Source: an uncultured Sulfitobacter sp. (GTDB taxonomy: Bacteria > Pseudomonadota > Alphaproteobacteria > Rhodobacterales > Rhodobacteraceae). From it: a DNA stretch of 64,000 nt. Below are positions 55,331 to 64,000 of the stretch, in pieces; positions within the stretch are counted from its first letter, which is position 1; every line of letters starts with the position of its first letter. A model generated the notes under the pieces. The model did no database searches and was not told where the DNA came from. It saw only the letters and a list, made by a program, of their open reading frames with translations. The stretch lies in NCBI RefSeq assembly GCF_947499945.1, contig NZ_CANMQD010000002.1, positions 496,001 to 560,000 on the forward strand, given 5' to 3'. Both the position numbers and the translations under genes were made by a program.

Positions 55331-56592
55331 GTGAGTGCGCGCCAGCCTATGTCACGGCGGCAAAACCCTTCGGGCCAATCAACGGCATCTACCATCGCAT
55401 AAGCCCGCTCCTGCGCTTGGGCTAGCGTATCGCCCCGTGCTGTTACATTGAGAACGCGCCCGCCGATTGCAACGATCTGGCCGTCACGCGCGGCTGTGCC
55501 GGCGTGAAAGACCATGTTGCTGCTGTCTTCCGGCATGTTGTCCAGCCCACCAATGACTGACCCCTTTTCATACGCGGCGGGATAGCCTTCGGCGGCCAAA
55601 ACCACCGTGAGCGCATGATCATTACCCCAATTCACACGCATGGCATCAAGTCGCCCCTGAGCGGCGGCATGCATCAGGTCCAACACTTGCGCACCAAGAC
55701 GCATCATCAACACCTGACATTCGGGATCGCCAAAGCGGACGTTATATTCCACCAAGCGGGGTGCGCCGTTCTCAATCATCAGTCCTGCATAGAGAACGCC
55801 CTGATACGGCATGCCGCGTTTTGCCATCTCGGCTATGCAGGGCCGGATGATCTCGGCCATGGCACGTTCAGCAATCTCGTCAGTGAGGACGGGGGCGGGG
55901 GAATATGCGCCCATGCCGCCCGTGTTGGGACCAGTGTCACCATCGCCGACGCGCTTGTGATCCTGAGCCGTGCCGATGGGCAGGACATTTTCGCCATCGC
56001 ATAGAACGAAGAAGGAAGCCTCTTCGCCCTCCATGAATTCTTCGATAACAACTTCCGCTCCTGCTGCGCCGAACTCGCCACCGAACATGTCATCAATGGC
56101 CGCTTCAGCTTGCGCAACAGTCTCGGCGATGATCACGCCTTTCCCAGCGGCCAATCCGTCTGCTTTTACAACAATTGGTGTGCCTTGGGCTTGGACATAC
56201 GCTTTGGCGGCGTTGGCATCGGTGAAGTGGCCGTAGGCGGCGGTCGGTGCATCGCAAGCATCGCAAATCTCTTTGGTAAAGGCTTTGGACGCTTCCAGCG
56301 CTGCCGCTGCTTTGGACGGGCCAAAGACCATCACACCTGCCTCGCGCAGGCGGTCGGCCACACCGGCGGCTAGAGGCGCTTCGGGTCCGATGATCACAAA
56401 GTCGATGTTATTGCGCGCTGCAAATTCGACTACGGTGCCGCCATCGTTGATGTCAATCGTCGCACAATCAGCGATCTGGGCGATGCCCGCATTTCCGGGC
56501 GCCACGATAAGCTTGTCACATTTGGGGTTCTGCAAAACCGCCCATGCAAGGCTGTGCTCGCGTCCACCACTGCCGAGGATTAAAATATTCAT
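55327..56592 (-). CDS. purD: Phosphoribosylamine-glycine ligase
   Basis: 421 residues of the GARS ATP-grasp enzyme. The N-terminus ILGSGGREHSLAW and the C-terminal ATP-grasp part (EYNVRFGDPECQVLM) are complete. Second step of purine synthesis. ATG at 56592 preferred over the frame to 56661. Divergent from xseA. Confidence 0.97.
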   Translation of the reverse strand: MNILILGSGGREHSLAWAVLQNPKCDKLIVAPGNAGIAQIADCATIDINDGGTVVEFAARNNIDFVIIGPEAPLAAGVADRLREAGVMVFGPSKAAAALEASKAFTKEICDACDAPTAAYGHFTDANAAKAYVQAQGTPIVVKADGLAAGKGVIIAETVAQAEAAIDDMFGGEFGAAGAEVVIEEFMEGEEASFFVLCDGENVLPIGTAQDHKRVGDGDTGPNTGGMGAYSPAPVLTDEIAERAMAEIIRPCIAEMAKRGMPYQGVLYAGLMIENGAPRLVEYNVRFGDPECQVLMMRLGAQVLDLMHAAAQGRLDAMRVNWGNDHALTVVLAAEGYPAAYEKGSVIGGLDNMPEDSSNMVFHAGTAARDGQIVAIGGRVLNVTARGDTLAQAQERAYAMVDAVDWPEGFCRRDIGWRALT

Positions 56593-56663
56593 GGTGCGCA
56601 CTCCCTTGGAACTCGATGCTCGGCGTTTTATGCTGGGTGAAAGATTTGCACAAGGACGCAAGC

Positions 56664-58157
56664 ATGGATCTGTTTGATGACGGCCCCGAAGATGCCCCGG
56701 CGGCAGGCAACAGCCCCGAATATACCATCGGAGAGCTGTCGGGTGCGATCAAACGGGTGATCGAGAACGAATTCGGTCATGTGCGGGTGCGTGCAGAGGT
56801 TGGGCGGGTGAGCCTGCCGCGGTCGGGCCATGTCTATCTCGACCTTAAGGATGACAAAGCCGTCATGGCAGGGATCATCTGGAAAGGAGTGGCGTCAAAA
56901 CTCACGACCATGCCCGAAGAGGGGATGGAAGTGATCGCCACGGGGCGCATAACGACCTTCCCCGGTCAGTCAAAATACCAGATCATCATCGAGGACATCC
57001 AGCCCGCTGGCATGGGTGCCCTCATGGCAGTGCTTGAAAAGCGCAAAGCGGCGCTGGCGGCAGAGGGGCTGTTTGATGCTGACCGTAAACGTCCGTTGCC
57101 GTATTTGCCCGAAATTATCGGCGTGGTCACATCGCCTTCCGGTGCCGTGATCCGTGATATTCTGCACCGTCTGCGTGACCGTTTCCCCCGCAAGGTGCTG
57201 ATCTGGCCTGTCGCTGTGCAGGGCGCGAAATGCGCCCCCGAGGTGACCCGAGCAATCGAAGGGTTCAACCGTCTGACACCGGGTGGTGCTCTGCCGCGCC
57301 CCGATCTGATCATCGTGGCACGGGGCGGTGGATCGGTAGAGGATCTGTGGGGGTTCAATGAGGAATCAGTTGTGCGGGCGGCGGCGGCCTCCGACATCCC
57401 GTTGATTTCGGCGGTAGGGCACGAGACAGATACGACTCTGATCGATTTTGCATCTGATGTGCGTGCGCCCACTCCCACCGCGGCGGCGGAACTTGCCGTG
57501 CCTGTGCGGGTGGAGCTTATGGCCTATCTTGACCAGCAACACGCAAGGATGAGCCGCGCATTGAGCCAAGGATTGGTGCAGCGCGGCCAGCGCCTGCGCG
57601 ACATGTCCCGCGCTTTGCCGCGTCCTGACAGCCTGCTCGATAATCCGCGCCAGCGCTTGGACCGTGCGGGTGATAGATTGTCTCGCGCGGCAGCACTTGT
57701 TGATGCACCCAAACTGCGGTTGGAGCGTGCGGTGGCGCGGCTTGACCCTGCACTTATGGCGGGGGTGCAGCGCCGCAAGGTACGGTTGGCGGACCTTGGC
57801 GGAGGATTGCGCCCTCAGACCCTGCGCAACAAGCTGGGCCAAGACCGCCAGAACCTCGTGCGCTTATCCAAACGTCTGGCCCCTGCATTGGAGCGTGAGC
57901 GGATGTTGCAAGCCGCGCGGCTGGTGCGAGCGGCCAAAGGATTGTCCGACGTGGGCACCCGCCAGATTGTCGCGTGGCAAAGCCAGATCACTGCTGCCGA
58001 ACGCTTGCGCCGCACCTTGGGTTATGAGGCGACGCTGGAACGCGGTTTTGCCGTGGTGCGCAGCGCAGGTTCGGTTGTGACCAGCAGCACAGTGGCGAAA
58101 GAGAAAGCTACATTGGAAATCCAGTTCGCAGACGGCAAGGTTTCTGTCACGCCCTAG
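56664..58157 (+). CDS. xseA: Exodeoxyribonuclease VII large subunit
   Basis: 497 residues. N-terminal OB-fold (EYTIGELSGAIKRVIENEF) and the catalytic domain with GVVTSPSGAVIRD and VARGGGSVEDLWGFN, then a helical coiled C-terminus. It degrades single-stranded DNA together with XseB, which is not in the window. Start at 56664 follows AAGGA. Confidence 0.96.
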   Translation: MDLFDDGPEDAPAAGNSPEYTIGELSGAIKRVIENEFGHVRVRAEVGRVSLPRSGHVYLDLKDDKAVMAGIIWKGVASKLTTMPEEGMEVIATGRITTFPGQSKYQIIIEDIQPAGMGALMAVLEKRKAALAAEGLFDADRKRPLPYLPEIIGVVTSPSGAVIRDILHRLRDRFPRKVLIWPVAVQGAKCAPEVTRAIEGFNRLTPGGALPRPDLIIVARGGGSVEDLWGFNEESVVRAAAASDIPLISAVGHETDTTLIDFASDVRAPTPTAAAELAVPVRVELMAYLDQQHARMSRALSQGLVQRGQRLRDMSRALPRPDSLLDNPRQRLDRAGDRLSRAAALVDAPKLRLERAVARLDPALMAGVQRRKVRLADLGGGLRPQTLRNKLGQDRQNLVRLSKRLAPALERERMLQAARLVRAAKGLSDVGTRQIVAWQSQITAAERLRRTLGYEATLERGFAVVRSAGSVVTSSTVAKEKATLEIQFADGKVSVTP

Positions 58158-58244
58158 GCAAAAAGCGCTTTTCAATTTTGTCTTGAAACTCCGAGGAGGC
58201 TGCGCATTGCGCAGTTAGGGCAGAGCCATTGCATAATCAGCGCC

Positions 58245-58640
58245 CTAAACGCCGATCTTCGGACCGAGACAGAGCAACTCTTCAGTGCTTTCATTCGCCT
58301 CATAGAGCGGCGTGATCGCTGGGTCATTCTCGAACCGCGCGATCAGACCTTTCGGGCCAATCTGGAAACTCCAGCACTGCGGCTCGGGGCGGTCGTCATA
58401 GGTAAAGCAGATCAATTCGCCTTCCTCGTACCATTTCCCTTCCTTGCATTCACCGTCCAGAAACGACCAGCGGACGCGGCGGTCGGGCAGGTAGATTTCT
58501 GCACCATAAGGTTCGGCCCCGTTTCCGTAATAGAGAGTTTTGCCACGGGTATAGGCGTCAAATTCCGCAGCACTCATATTGGATTGCGCAAAAGCGGGCA
58601 GGACTGCGAGGGTGCAGAGGATAAGGGTTAGTATTTTCAT
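58245..58640 (-). CDS. Small exported protein, paralogue of that at 54.9 kb
   Basis: 131 residues, signal peptide to about residue 18 (AFA), and a mature domain sharing CFTYDDRPEPQCW and a similar Cys set with the 54.9 kb gene. Starts on the minus strand; close to the xseA end (87 bases, convergent). Function unknown. Confidence 0.78.
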   Translation of the reverse strand: MKILTLILCTLAVLPAFAQSNMSAAEFDAYTRGKTLYYGNGAEPYGAEIYLPDRRVRWSFLDGECKEGKWYEEGELICFTYDDRPEPQCWSFQIGPKGLIARFENDPAITPLYEANESTEELLCLGPKIGV

Positions 58641-58811
58641 AAAATCACCATGCCAGATGTGCCGGAGCGCCGCCAGAGGGCGCGGTTGTTTCCGATGAGC
58701 ATCAGCACGGCACCGTGCACCGCGCAAAGGGCCTGTGAATTGTCGCTTTTCACCTCAACGCAGTGGCGTGGTTTTGATAGGGTTTGGCAAAGAGATCAGG
58801 GGACGACGCAC

Positions 58812-60527
58812 ATGGCGCTGGATACAGACAAGAACGGCTCGGGCAAGGGCGCACCGGACAAGGGTGTTTGGAAGTCGGGCAAGGGCAAGGGCCGCCGCCA
58901 TACCAAGGGGCGCCAGCTTGAGGACAAAAAATGGGGCGAAGTGCGCGACCTGCTGGGGGCAGAGCCGCGTGATCGTGATTTGTTGATCGAGCATTTGCAT
59001 CTCATCCAAGACAAATTCGGCCATCTGTCTGCCGCGCATCTGCGAGCCTTGGCCGAAGAAATGCGGCTGAGCATGGCGGAGGTTTATGAAGTTGCGACCT
59101 TCTATGCGCATTTTGATGTGGTCAAAGAAGGCGAGACACCGCCGCCAGCGCTGACGATCCGTGTGTGCGACTCGCTCAGCTGTGAGTTGGCGGGGGCGCA
59201 GGCTTTGAAGGCTGCGTTGGAAGACGGGCTGGACGCATCAGAAGTCCGCGTTCTGCGTGCGCCTTGTATGGGCCGCTGCGATACGGCGCCTGTCCTTGAG
59301 CTTGGCCATGCGCATATCGACAATGCGACTGTAGAAAAGGTGCATGCGTCGATTGCAGCGGGTGATACGCATCCGCAGATCCCTGCCTATGTAGGCTATG
59401 AGGATTATGCAGCAGAGGGCGGTTATGCCACGCTGGCAGGCCTGCGCCAGAATGGCGATTGGGAAGCGGTACAGGAAACCGTACTGGCGTCTGGTCTGCG
59501 CGGTCTGGGGGGCGCGGGGTTCCCGTCTGGCAAAAAATGGGGCTTTGTTCGTGGTAATGAAGGCGTGCGCTATCTCGCTGTGAACGGCGACGAGGGCGAG
59601 CCGGGGACGTTTAAGGACCGTTATTATCTGGAGCGGGTGCCGCATCTGTTTTTGGAAGGCATGCTGATTGCTGCTTGGGCCGTCGAGGCGGAGCGATGCT
59701 ATATCTATATGCGCGATGAATATCCTGCGGTGCTGCACATTCTGGCGGTGGAAATTGCGGCCCTTGAGGATGCAGGCATTGTGCCAGCAGGATATATTGA
59801 GCTGCGGCGCGGCGCGGGGGCCTATATCTGCGGTGAAGAATCCGCTATGATCGAGAGCATCGAGGGCAAGCGCGGTATGCCGCGTCACCGTCCACCGTTT
59901 GTGGCGCAGGTGGGTATTTTTGGCCGTCCAACGTTGGTGCATAACGTGGAAACACTGCACTGGGTTGCGCGGGTCTGTCGTGAAGGGCCTGAAATTCTGT
60001 CAGATGTCGAGAAGAACGGACGCAAGGGTTTGCGCAGCTATTCCGTCTCGGGGCGTGTGGCAAAGGCAGGTGTCTATCTGCTTCCCGCAGGCTCTACCGT
60101 GATGGATGTGATTGAAGCTGCTGGCGGTATGGCAGAGGGCCACACCTTCAAGGCGTACCAGCCCGGAGGGCCGTCTTCTGGTCTGTTGCCGGCCTCCATG
60201 AACGATATTCCGCTGGATTTTGACACGCTGCAACCGCATGGGACCTTCATCGGGTCGGCGGCAGTGGTGATCCTGTCGGACAAGGACCGCGCGCGCGACG
60301 CGGCCCTCAACATGCTCCGGTTCTTTGAGGATGAAAGCTGTGGGCAGTGTACGCCCTGCCGTGTCGGCTGTGGCAAGGCCGTGCAGTTGATGCAGGCGGA
60401 TACATGGGATCAGGAACTGCTCGAAGAGCTGTCCTCGGCCATGGTGGATGCGTCGATCTGTGGCTTGGGTCAGGCGGCACCGAACCCGATCCGACTGACG
60501 ATGAAGCACTTCGCGGACGAGATTTAA
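58812..60527 (+). CDS. Fused NuoE-NuoF-like NAD-binding subunit (formate dehydrogenase FdsGB type)
   Basis: 571 residues. A NuoE-like part (about 40-200) has a 2Fe-2S set C119, C124, C152, C156. A NuoF-like part follows, with the NADH-binding loop GLGGAGFPSG (231-240), FMN region, and a C-terminal 4Fe-4S set C510, C513, C516, C550. It passes electrons between a catalytic subunit and NAD. The fusion is typical of the beta subunit of soluble NAD-dependent formate dehydrogenase, but no FdhA/FdsA gene follows; instead a lytic transglycosylase gene converges on it. Start fixed at 58812. Confidence 0.88.
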   Translation: MALDTDKNGSGKGAPDKGVWKSGKGKGRRHTKGRQLEDKKWGEVRDLLGAEPRDRDLLIEHLHLIQDKFGHLSAAHLRALAEEMRLSMAEVYEVATFYAHFDVVKEGETPPPALTIRVCDSLSCELAGAQALKAALEDGLDASEVRVLRAPCMGRCDTAPVLELGHAHIDNATVEKVHASIAAGDTHPQIPAYVGYEDYAAEGGYATLAGLRQNGDWEAVQETVLASGLRGLGGAGFPSGKKWGFVRGNEGVRYLAVNGDEGEPGTFKDRYYLERVPHLFLEGMLIAAWAVEAERCYIYMRDEYPAVLHILAVEIAALEDAGIVPAGYIELRRGAGAYICGEESAMIESIEGKRGMPRHRPPFVAQVGIFGRPTLVHNVETLHWVARVCREGPEILSDVEKNGRKGLRSYSVSGRVAKAGVYLLPAGSTVMDVIEAAGGMAEGHTFKAYQPGGPSSGLLPASMNDIPLDFDTLQPHGTFIGSAAVVILSDKDRARDAALNMLRFFEDESCGQCTPCRVGCGKAVQLMQADTWDQELLEELSSAMVDASICGLGQAAPNPIRLTMKHFADEI

Positions 60528-60563
60528 ATGCAGAACCCTGCCCCTCGCACGATGGGGCAGGCA

Positions 60564-61454
60564 CTATTTGTTTTGCACCACGAGACATGCGCAGCCTTGG
60601 CTTTTCAGGCTGCTGCACAGTTTTGTCGCGTTCTGGCGGGTGTTTCGACCGATGCGGGCGAAGAAGTAGCCTTTTTTGCCTGATACGCGGTTTTTCACAT
60701 AGATGAGGTCGAGCTTTTCACGCTGGACCTGTCCGCGACAGCTTCGGGTTTGGGTGGCAACTTTTGTGGTGGCGGCGTTCTTTGATGTGCCAAAGCCAAG
60801 TTGCACGCCCCAAGGTTTGATGGGCGGCGGTGGCGGGGCCACGCGCTTGATCGGGGTGAGGCGACGTTTGCGGGCCATCTCTGTGCAGGCGGCAAAGAAG
60901 CTTTTGTTGGGGGCGAGTGCGAAGTCGTGTTTTTTGGGTGGGGTATCGCGCCACTGCTCGGCGGTGAGGCCCGTAATGATTGGAACATAGTTAACAGTCT
61001 CTGACGCAAGTCCTTTGCCCTCCAAGAAACCTTCGGCGCGTCGTTCCCCGCCGTTGTAGCCGATGGCGGCCATGCCCTCGTTGCCATATTTTTTGGCCAT
61101 CTCCGCAAGATATTGTGCGGAGTGTTCCAGAGCATCGGCGGGGTTATAAGGGTCTTTCAACCCACGAATACGGGCAGTGGAGGGAATGAACTGGGCAATA
61201 CCGCGCGCGTTGGCGTGGCTGAGTGCGTTAGGGTCAAAGCGGCTTTCCTGCCAAATCAGACGGGCGAAAAATCCGGTGTCGAGGCTGTGCCGTTTGCTGA
61301 ATACTTCAATCGCGTTGCAGGTGTCATAGACAAAATGTTCAGCGCGGATGCAGTGGGCATGGCCCCATTTCTCAGAGCTGCATTGACCCACACGCGGATC
61401 CGCGCGGGTGGAAGTGGCCAGAATAATTAGCAAAATGATCGCAAGATACCGCAT
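60564..61454 (-). CDS. Lytic transglycosylase with SLT and SPOR-like domain
   Basis: 296 residues. A signal peptide (about 1-18), then an SLT/lysozyme-like domain with the catalytic Glu70 (IWQESRFDPNALS) and GIAQFIPSTA, GYNGG. The C-terminal part (about 230-296) after a Pro-rich spacer looks like SPOR, rich in Cys (KLCSSLKSQGCACLV). It cleaves peptidoglycan. Start at 61454 from the signal peptide. It converges with the fused subunit gene. Confidence 0.9.
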   Translation of the reverse strand: MRYLAIILLIILATSTRADPRVGQCSSEKWGHAHCIRAEHFVYDTCNAIEVFSKRHSLDTGFFARLIWQESRFDPNALSHANARGIAQFIPSTARIRGLKDPYNPADALEHSAQYLAEMAKKYGNEGMAAIGYNGGERRAEGFLEGKGLASETVNYVPIITGLTAEQWRDTPPKKHDFALAPNKSFFAACTEMARKRRLTPIKRVAPPPPPIKPWGVQLGFGTSKNAATTKVATQTRSCRGQVQREKLDLIYVKNRVSGKKGYFFARIGRNTRQNATKLCSSLKSQGCACLVVQNK

Positions 61455-61560
61455 AATATGTTGGTGGCGTCTTGAGCTGCGCTTGTCAATCGCGCGCCCT
61501 TCCATCCGCAGCGCCAAGAGGTTAGATCAGAAGGGTAATATAAGCCGGAGACCGTGAAGC

Positions 61561-63033
61561 GTGGCATTTTTCAAAAAGCTCAAAGACAAACTGTTCAAAT
61601 CCTCGTCCAAGATTGATGAGGGGCTTGAAGCGATTGTCAGCGATGGTGGTCAGGCGGAATCCGCAGCCATTGAAGCGCCGCAGGTTGATGAGGCAGCCAT
61701 TGAGCGGGCAGCAGAAGCTGAACGCGCAGCTGAGCGCGAAGAAGCGGAAGCGCTGGCGCAAGAGCAGGCGCGTATTGAAGAGCAAGCTGCAGCTGAGGCA
61801 CAGCTTGCCGCGGAAGAGGCGCGGGCAAAGGCACAGCTTGCGTTTGAGGCGACGGCTGAAGCTGACGCGGCCCAATTGGCAGCAGAAAAAGCGCGCCGCG
61901 TTGAAGAAGAAGCCCAAATCGCACAGGCGGCTCAAGAAAGCGAAGCAGCACAAGCCGCCGAAGCGGCGCAAAAGGCGCAGGCCGAAGCAGAGGCCGCAGA
62001 GCAAGCGCTGCAGGCCGAGGATGAGGCGCGTCTGCTGCGCGAAGCCGAAGCGCGTGAAGCGAAAGAGCGGTCCATTGAGCCGCTTCGCACGACGATTACA
62101 CCCGTTGCCTCCACGCTTGAAGATGCACCGTCAGAGCCTGCGCCGAAACGTGGTATTCTGGACCGCCTCATGGGGCGCGGCGGTGATGCACCTGTTGTGC
62201 GCCGCGTGCTGGACGATGCCATGCTGGAGCAGCTCGAAGAGTTGCTGATCGCGGCGGATATGGGTGTGGATACGGCCCTGCGGGTGACGGCGAATATGGC
62301 CGAGGGACGCTTGGGTAAGAAGCTGTCGGTGAACGAGATCAAGACGCTGATGAGCGACGAGATTGCGCGAATTATGGAGCCTGTGGCAAAACCGCTGCCG
62401 ATCTATGCCAAGAAGCCTCAGGTGGTGCTGGTCGTGGGGGTGAACGGCTCGGGCAAGACGACGACGATTGGCAAGCTCGCCAGCCAGTTTCGCGCGGCGG
62501 GCAAGAGCGTTGTGATTGCAGCAGGTGATACATTCCGCGCGGCGGCGGTAGAGCAGTTGCAAGTCTGGGGCGAGCGTGCGGGCGTGCCTGTGCTGACGGC
62601 CCCCCAGGGAAGTGATCCTGCCAGTCTTGCTTTTGATGCGATGGTGAAGGCCGAGGCCGATGGCGCGGATTTGTTGATGATCGACACGGCGGGGCGGTTG
62701 CAGAACCGTGGCGACCTGATGGAGGAGTTGGCCAAGATCGTACGGGTAATCCGCAAAAAAGATCCCGATGCGCCGCACAATACTTTGCTCGTGCTGGATG
62801 CCACGACAGGGCAGAATGCGGTCAATCAGGTGAAGGTCTTTCAGGAAATCTCCGATGTGTCCGGGCTGGTGATGACCAAGCTGGACGGCACGGCCAAGGG
62901 CGGTGTGCTGGTAGCACTGGCGGATAAGTTTGGCCTGCCCATCCATGCCATTGGCGTGGGCGAGCAGATTGATGATCTGCAAGCCTTTGATCCGCAAGAA
63001 TTTGCCGATGCTCTGACAGGACTGGACCGCTAA
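61561..63033 (+). CDS. ftsY: Signal recognition particle receptor FtsY
   Basis: 490 residues. An N-terminal Ala/Glu-rich acidic A domain (about 10-170) is unusually long, followed by the NG GTPase domain with Walker A GVNGSGKTT (293-301), DTAGR and TKLDGTAKGG. It docks SRP-ribosome complexes to the membrane. GTG start at 61561; the RBS is weak. Confidence 0.96.
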   Translation: MAFFKKLKDKLFKSSSKIDEGLEAIVSDGGQAESAAIEAPQVDEAAIERAAEAERAAEREEAEALAQEQARIEEQAAAEAQLAAEEARAKAQLAFEATAEADAAQLAAEKARRVEEEAQIAQAAQESEAAQAAEAAQKAQAEAEAAEQALQAEDEARLLREAEAREAKERSIEPLRTTITPVASTLEDAPSEPAPKRGILDRLMGRGGDAPVVRRVLDDAMLEQLEELLIAADMGVDTALRVTANMAEGRLGKKLSVNEIKTLMSDEIARIMEPVAKPLPIYAKKPQVVLVVGVNGSGKTTTIGKLASQFRAAGKSVVIAAGDTFRAAAVEQLQVWGERAGVPVLTAPQGSDPASLAFDAMVKAEADGADLLMIDTAGRLQNRGDLMEELAKIVRVIRKKDPDAPHNTLLVLDATTGQNAVNQVKVFQEISDVSGLVMTKLDGTAKGGVLVALADKFGLPIHAIGVGEQIDDLQAFDPQEFADALTGLDR

Positions 63034-63037
63034 CCGC

Positions 63038-63940
63038 GTGACAGACTGGCTCATCTCGATTGAGGGGACGGAGGCGGGGCATCGCCTCGCACTTGCGCTC
63101 GCGCTATTGGCGGCGTTTTTGCATGCGGTGTTTGGTGCGTTGCAAAAGGGGCGGCATGATCCGTGGCTGACGCGGGGTGCTATTGACGGATCTTATTGTT
63201 TGATGGCGGCCCCTTTTGCGCTGTTTGTGGTGCCGTGGCCCGAGCCGCATATGTGGCCAATCTTTGCGGGTGCGTGGGTTATTCATTGTCTTTACAAGCT
63301 GTTGCAGGCTGCCGCCTACACGCGCGGGGCCTACACGGTCGTCTATCCTGTGGTGCGCGGGACGGGCCCGCTGTTCACGGTGATCGGGGCTTATTGGCTG
63401 TTTGGGGAAGTGTTCAACGGGGTGCAATGGCTGGGCGTTGCTGTCTTGATGGCCGGTATTTTTGGCCTGGCTGCGTACAACATGATGTATCTGAAGGCGG
63501 AGCGGGAAACCCTGAACGTCGCACTGGCGCTGGCGTTTGTGACGGGGCTGTTTGTAGCGATGTATACAACGTTTGACGCTTACGGCATTCGGGCCACGGC
63601 TAATCCGTTTACCTTTTTGGCGTGGTTTTTCATGATCGACGGGTTTTTGATGCCGATCATTGCCTACCGCCGTTGGCACCGGATGGAGAACCCGCCCGAT
63701 GTCGCACCGCTCATGCAGCGCGGTGTGATTGGCGGCGTGATCGCATTCGCAAGCTTCGGGTCAATTATGATGGCAACGCGCCTTGATAACGTAGGCGAAG
63801 CGGCAATATTGAGAGAGACATCGACGGTGTTCGCCGCCCTGATCGGGTGGCTGGTACTCAAGGAGACTGTTGGCCCACGGCGGGTTGCGCTGATGGCGCT
63901 CATCGCCCTTGGGGCCGTGATTGTGGAATTTGGAGGCTAG
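63038..63940 (+). CDS. EamA/DMT-family transporter
   Basis: 300 residues with ten membrane segments and two EamA repeats (AGIFGLAAYNMM in the middle, DNVGEAAILRETSTVFAALIGWLVLKE in the second). GTG start 5 bases after the ftsY stop, so cotranscribed. Substrate unknown. It is distinct from the DMT gene at 42.6 kb. Confidence 0.88.
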   Translation: MTDWLISIEGTEAGHRLALALALLAAFLHAVFGALQKGRHDPWLTRGAIDGSYCLMAAPFALFVVPWPEPHMWPIFAGAWVIHCLYKLLQAAAYTRGAYTVVYPVVRGTGPLFTVIGAYWLFGEVFNGVQWLGVAVLMAGIFGLAAYNMMYLKAERETLNVALALAFVTGLFVAMYTTFDAYGIRATANPFTFLAWFFMIDGFLMPIIAYRRWHRMENPPDVAPLMQRGVIGGVIAFASFGSIMMATRLDNVGEAAILRETSTVFAALIGWLVLKETVGPRRVALMALIALGAVIVEFGG

Positions 63941-63942
63941 TG

Positions 63943-64000
63943 ATGGCAGACGCGCGTGAGATCAATCCCATCTTGAAACAGGTGCTGGAGCTGGGCCCGA
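63943..64000 (+). CDS. yciB: Inner membrane septation protein A, start only
   Basis: Only 19 complete codons before the window end (MADAREINPILKQVLELGP). This N-terminus is that of YciB/IspZ in Rhodobacteraceae. It follows the DMT gene by 2 bases, in one operon with ftsY. Confidence 0.75.
   Translation, partial: MADAREINPILKQVLELGP

Noticed and set aside
62131..63054. 307-codon minus-strand frame opposite ftsY
   Set aside because: The plus strand holds the intact FtsY GTPase domain. The antisense frame has no start signal or domain.

Overview
The window looks like chromosome from an alphaproteobacterium of the Rhodobacteraceae (Roseobacter group). The evidence is the gene content and order: a complete PHA set phaZ/phaC-phaP-phaR, the run rpiA-gor-hflK-hflC-degP, family-typical proteins such as DUF2842, SecG with a Gly-rich linker and an adrenodoxin-type ferredoxin, and GC-rich codon use. 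The genus cannot be fixed by eye. No rRNA, tRNA, CRISPR array, prophage or classical insertion sequence was seen. About 70 genes are called, with the first and last cut by the window edges.

Layout. 1-5.2 kb: a truncated lipoprotein, thyX, an AT-rich Fic/Doc-type gene fused to the thyX stop codon, a REP-associated transposase (RAYT) with a REP pair, and a cytochrome P450. 5.2-8.6 kb: cspA, an ArsC-like protein and a bufferin operon (bufA-bufB-bufC plus a DoxX gene), which should make a modified Cys-rich metal-binding peptide. 8.7-15.5 kb: thrS, an MFS transporter, hydrolases, a VOC protein and small conserved genes. 15.5-20.1 kb: polyhydroxyalkanoate metabolism, with TGC-rich PhaR-type sites in front of phaC/phaZ, phaP and phaR. 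20.1-29.5 kb: a gamma-glutamylated amine (polyamine-type) pathway: two glutamine-synthetase-like ligases, a class I amidotransferase, a PuuB-type oxidase, and a polar-amino-acid-type ABC importer carrying an extra 33-codon membrane ORF between its two permeases.

29.5-35.2 kb: two TerB-like genes, rlmJ, pyrG and secG. 35.3-37.0 kb: a cobalt-type nitrile hydratase operon (alpha, beta, activator). 37.0-48.9 kb: purA, VOC, a 761-residue acidic protein, thiamine pyrophosphokinase, DMT exporter, DJ-1-like protein, GST-sdaA, rpiA and gor. 49.1-53.0 kb: hflK-hflC-degP envelope protease control. 53.1-64.0 kb: a ferredoxin operon, purD, xseA, a fused NuoE-NuoF-like formate dehydrogenase subunit without its alpha subunit next door, a lytic transglycosylase, ftsY, a DMT transporter and the start of yciB.

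Observations most worth a second look: an 11-bp tandem motif repeated three times at two distant intergenic sites, the bufferin operon with its internal hairpin, the coupled 33-codon ORF, the Doc-type protein with an unusual C-terminal half next to the RAYT/REP, and the candidate PhaR sites. All calls were made by reading alone; no database search was run.
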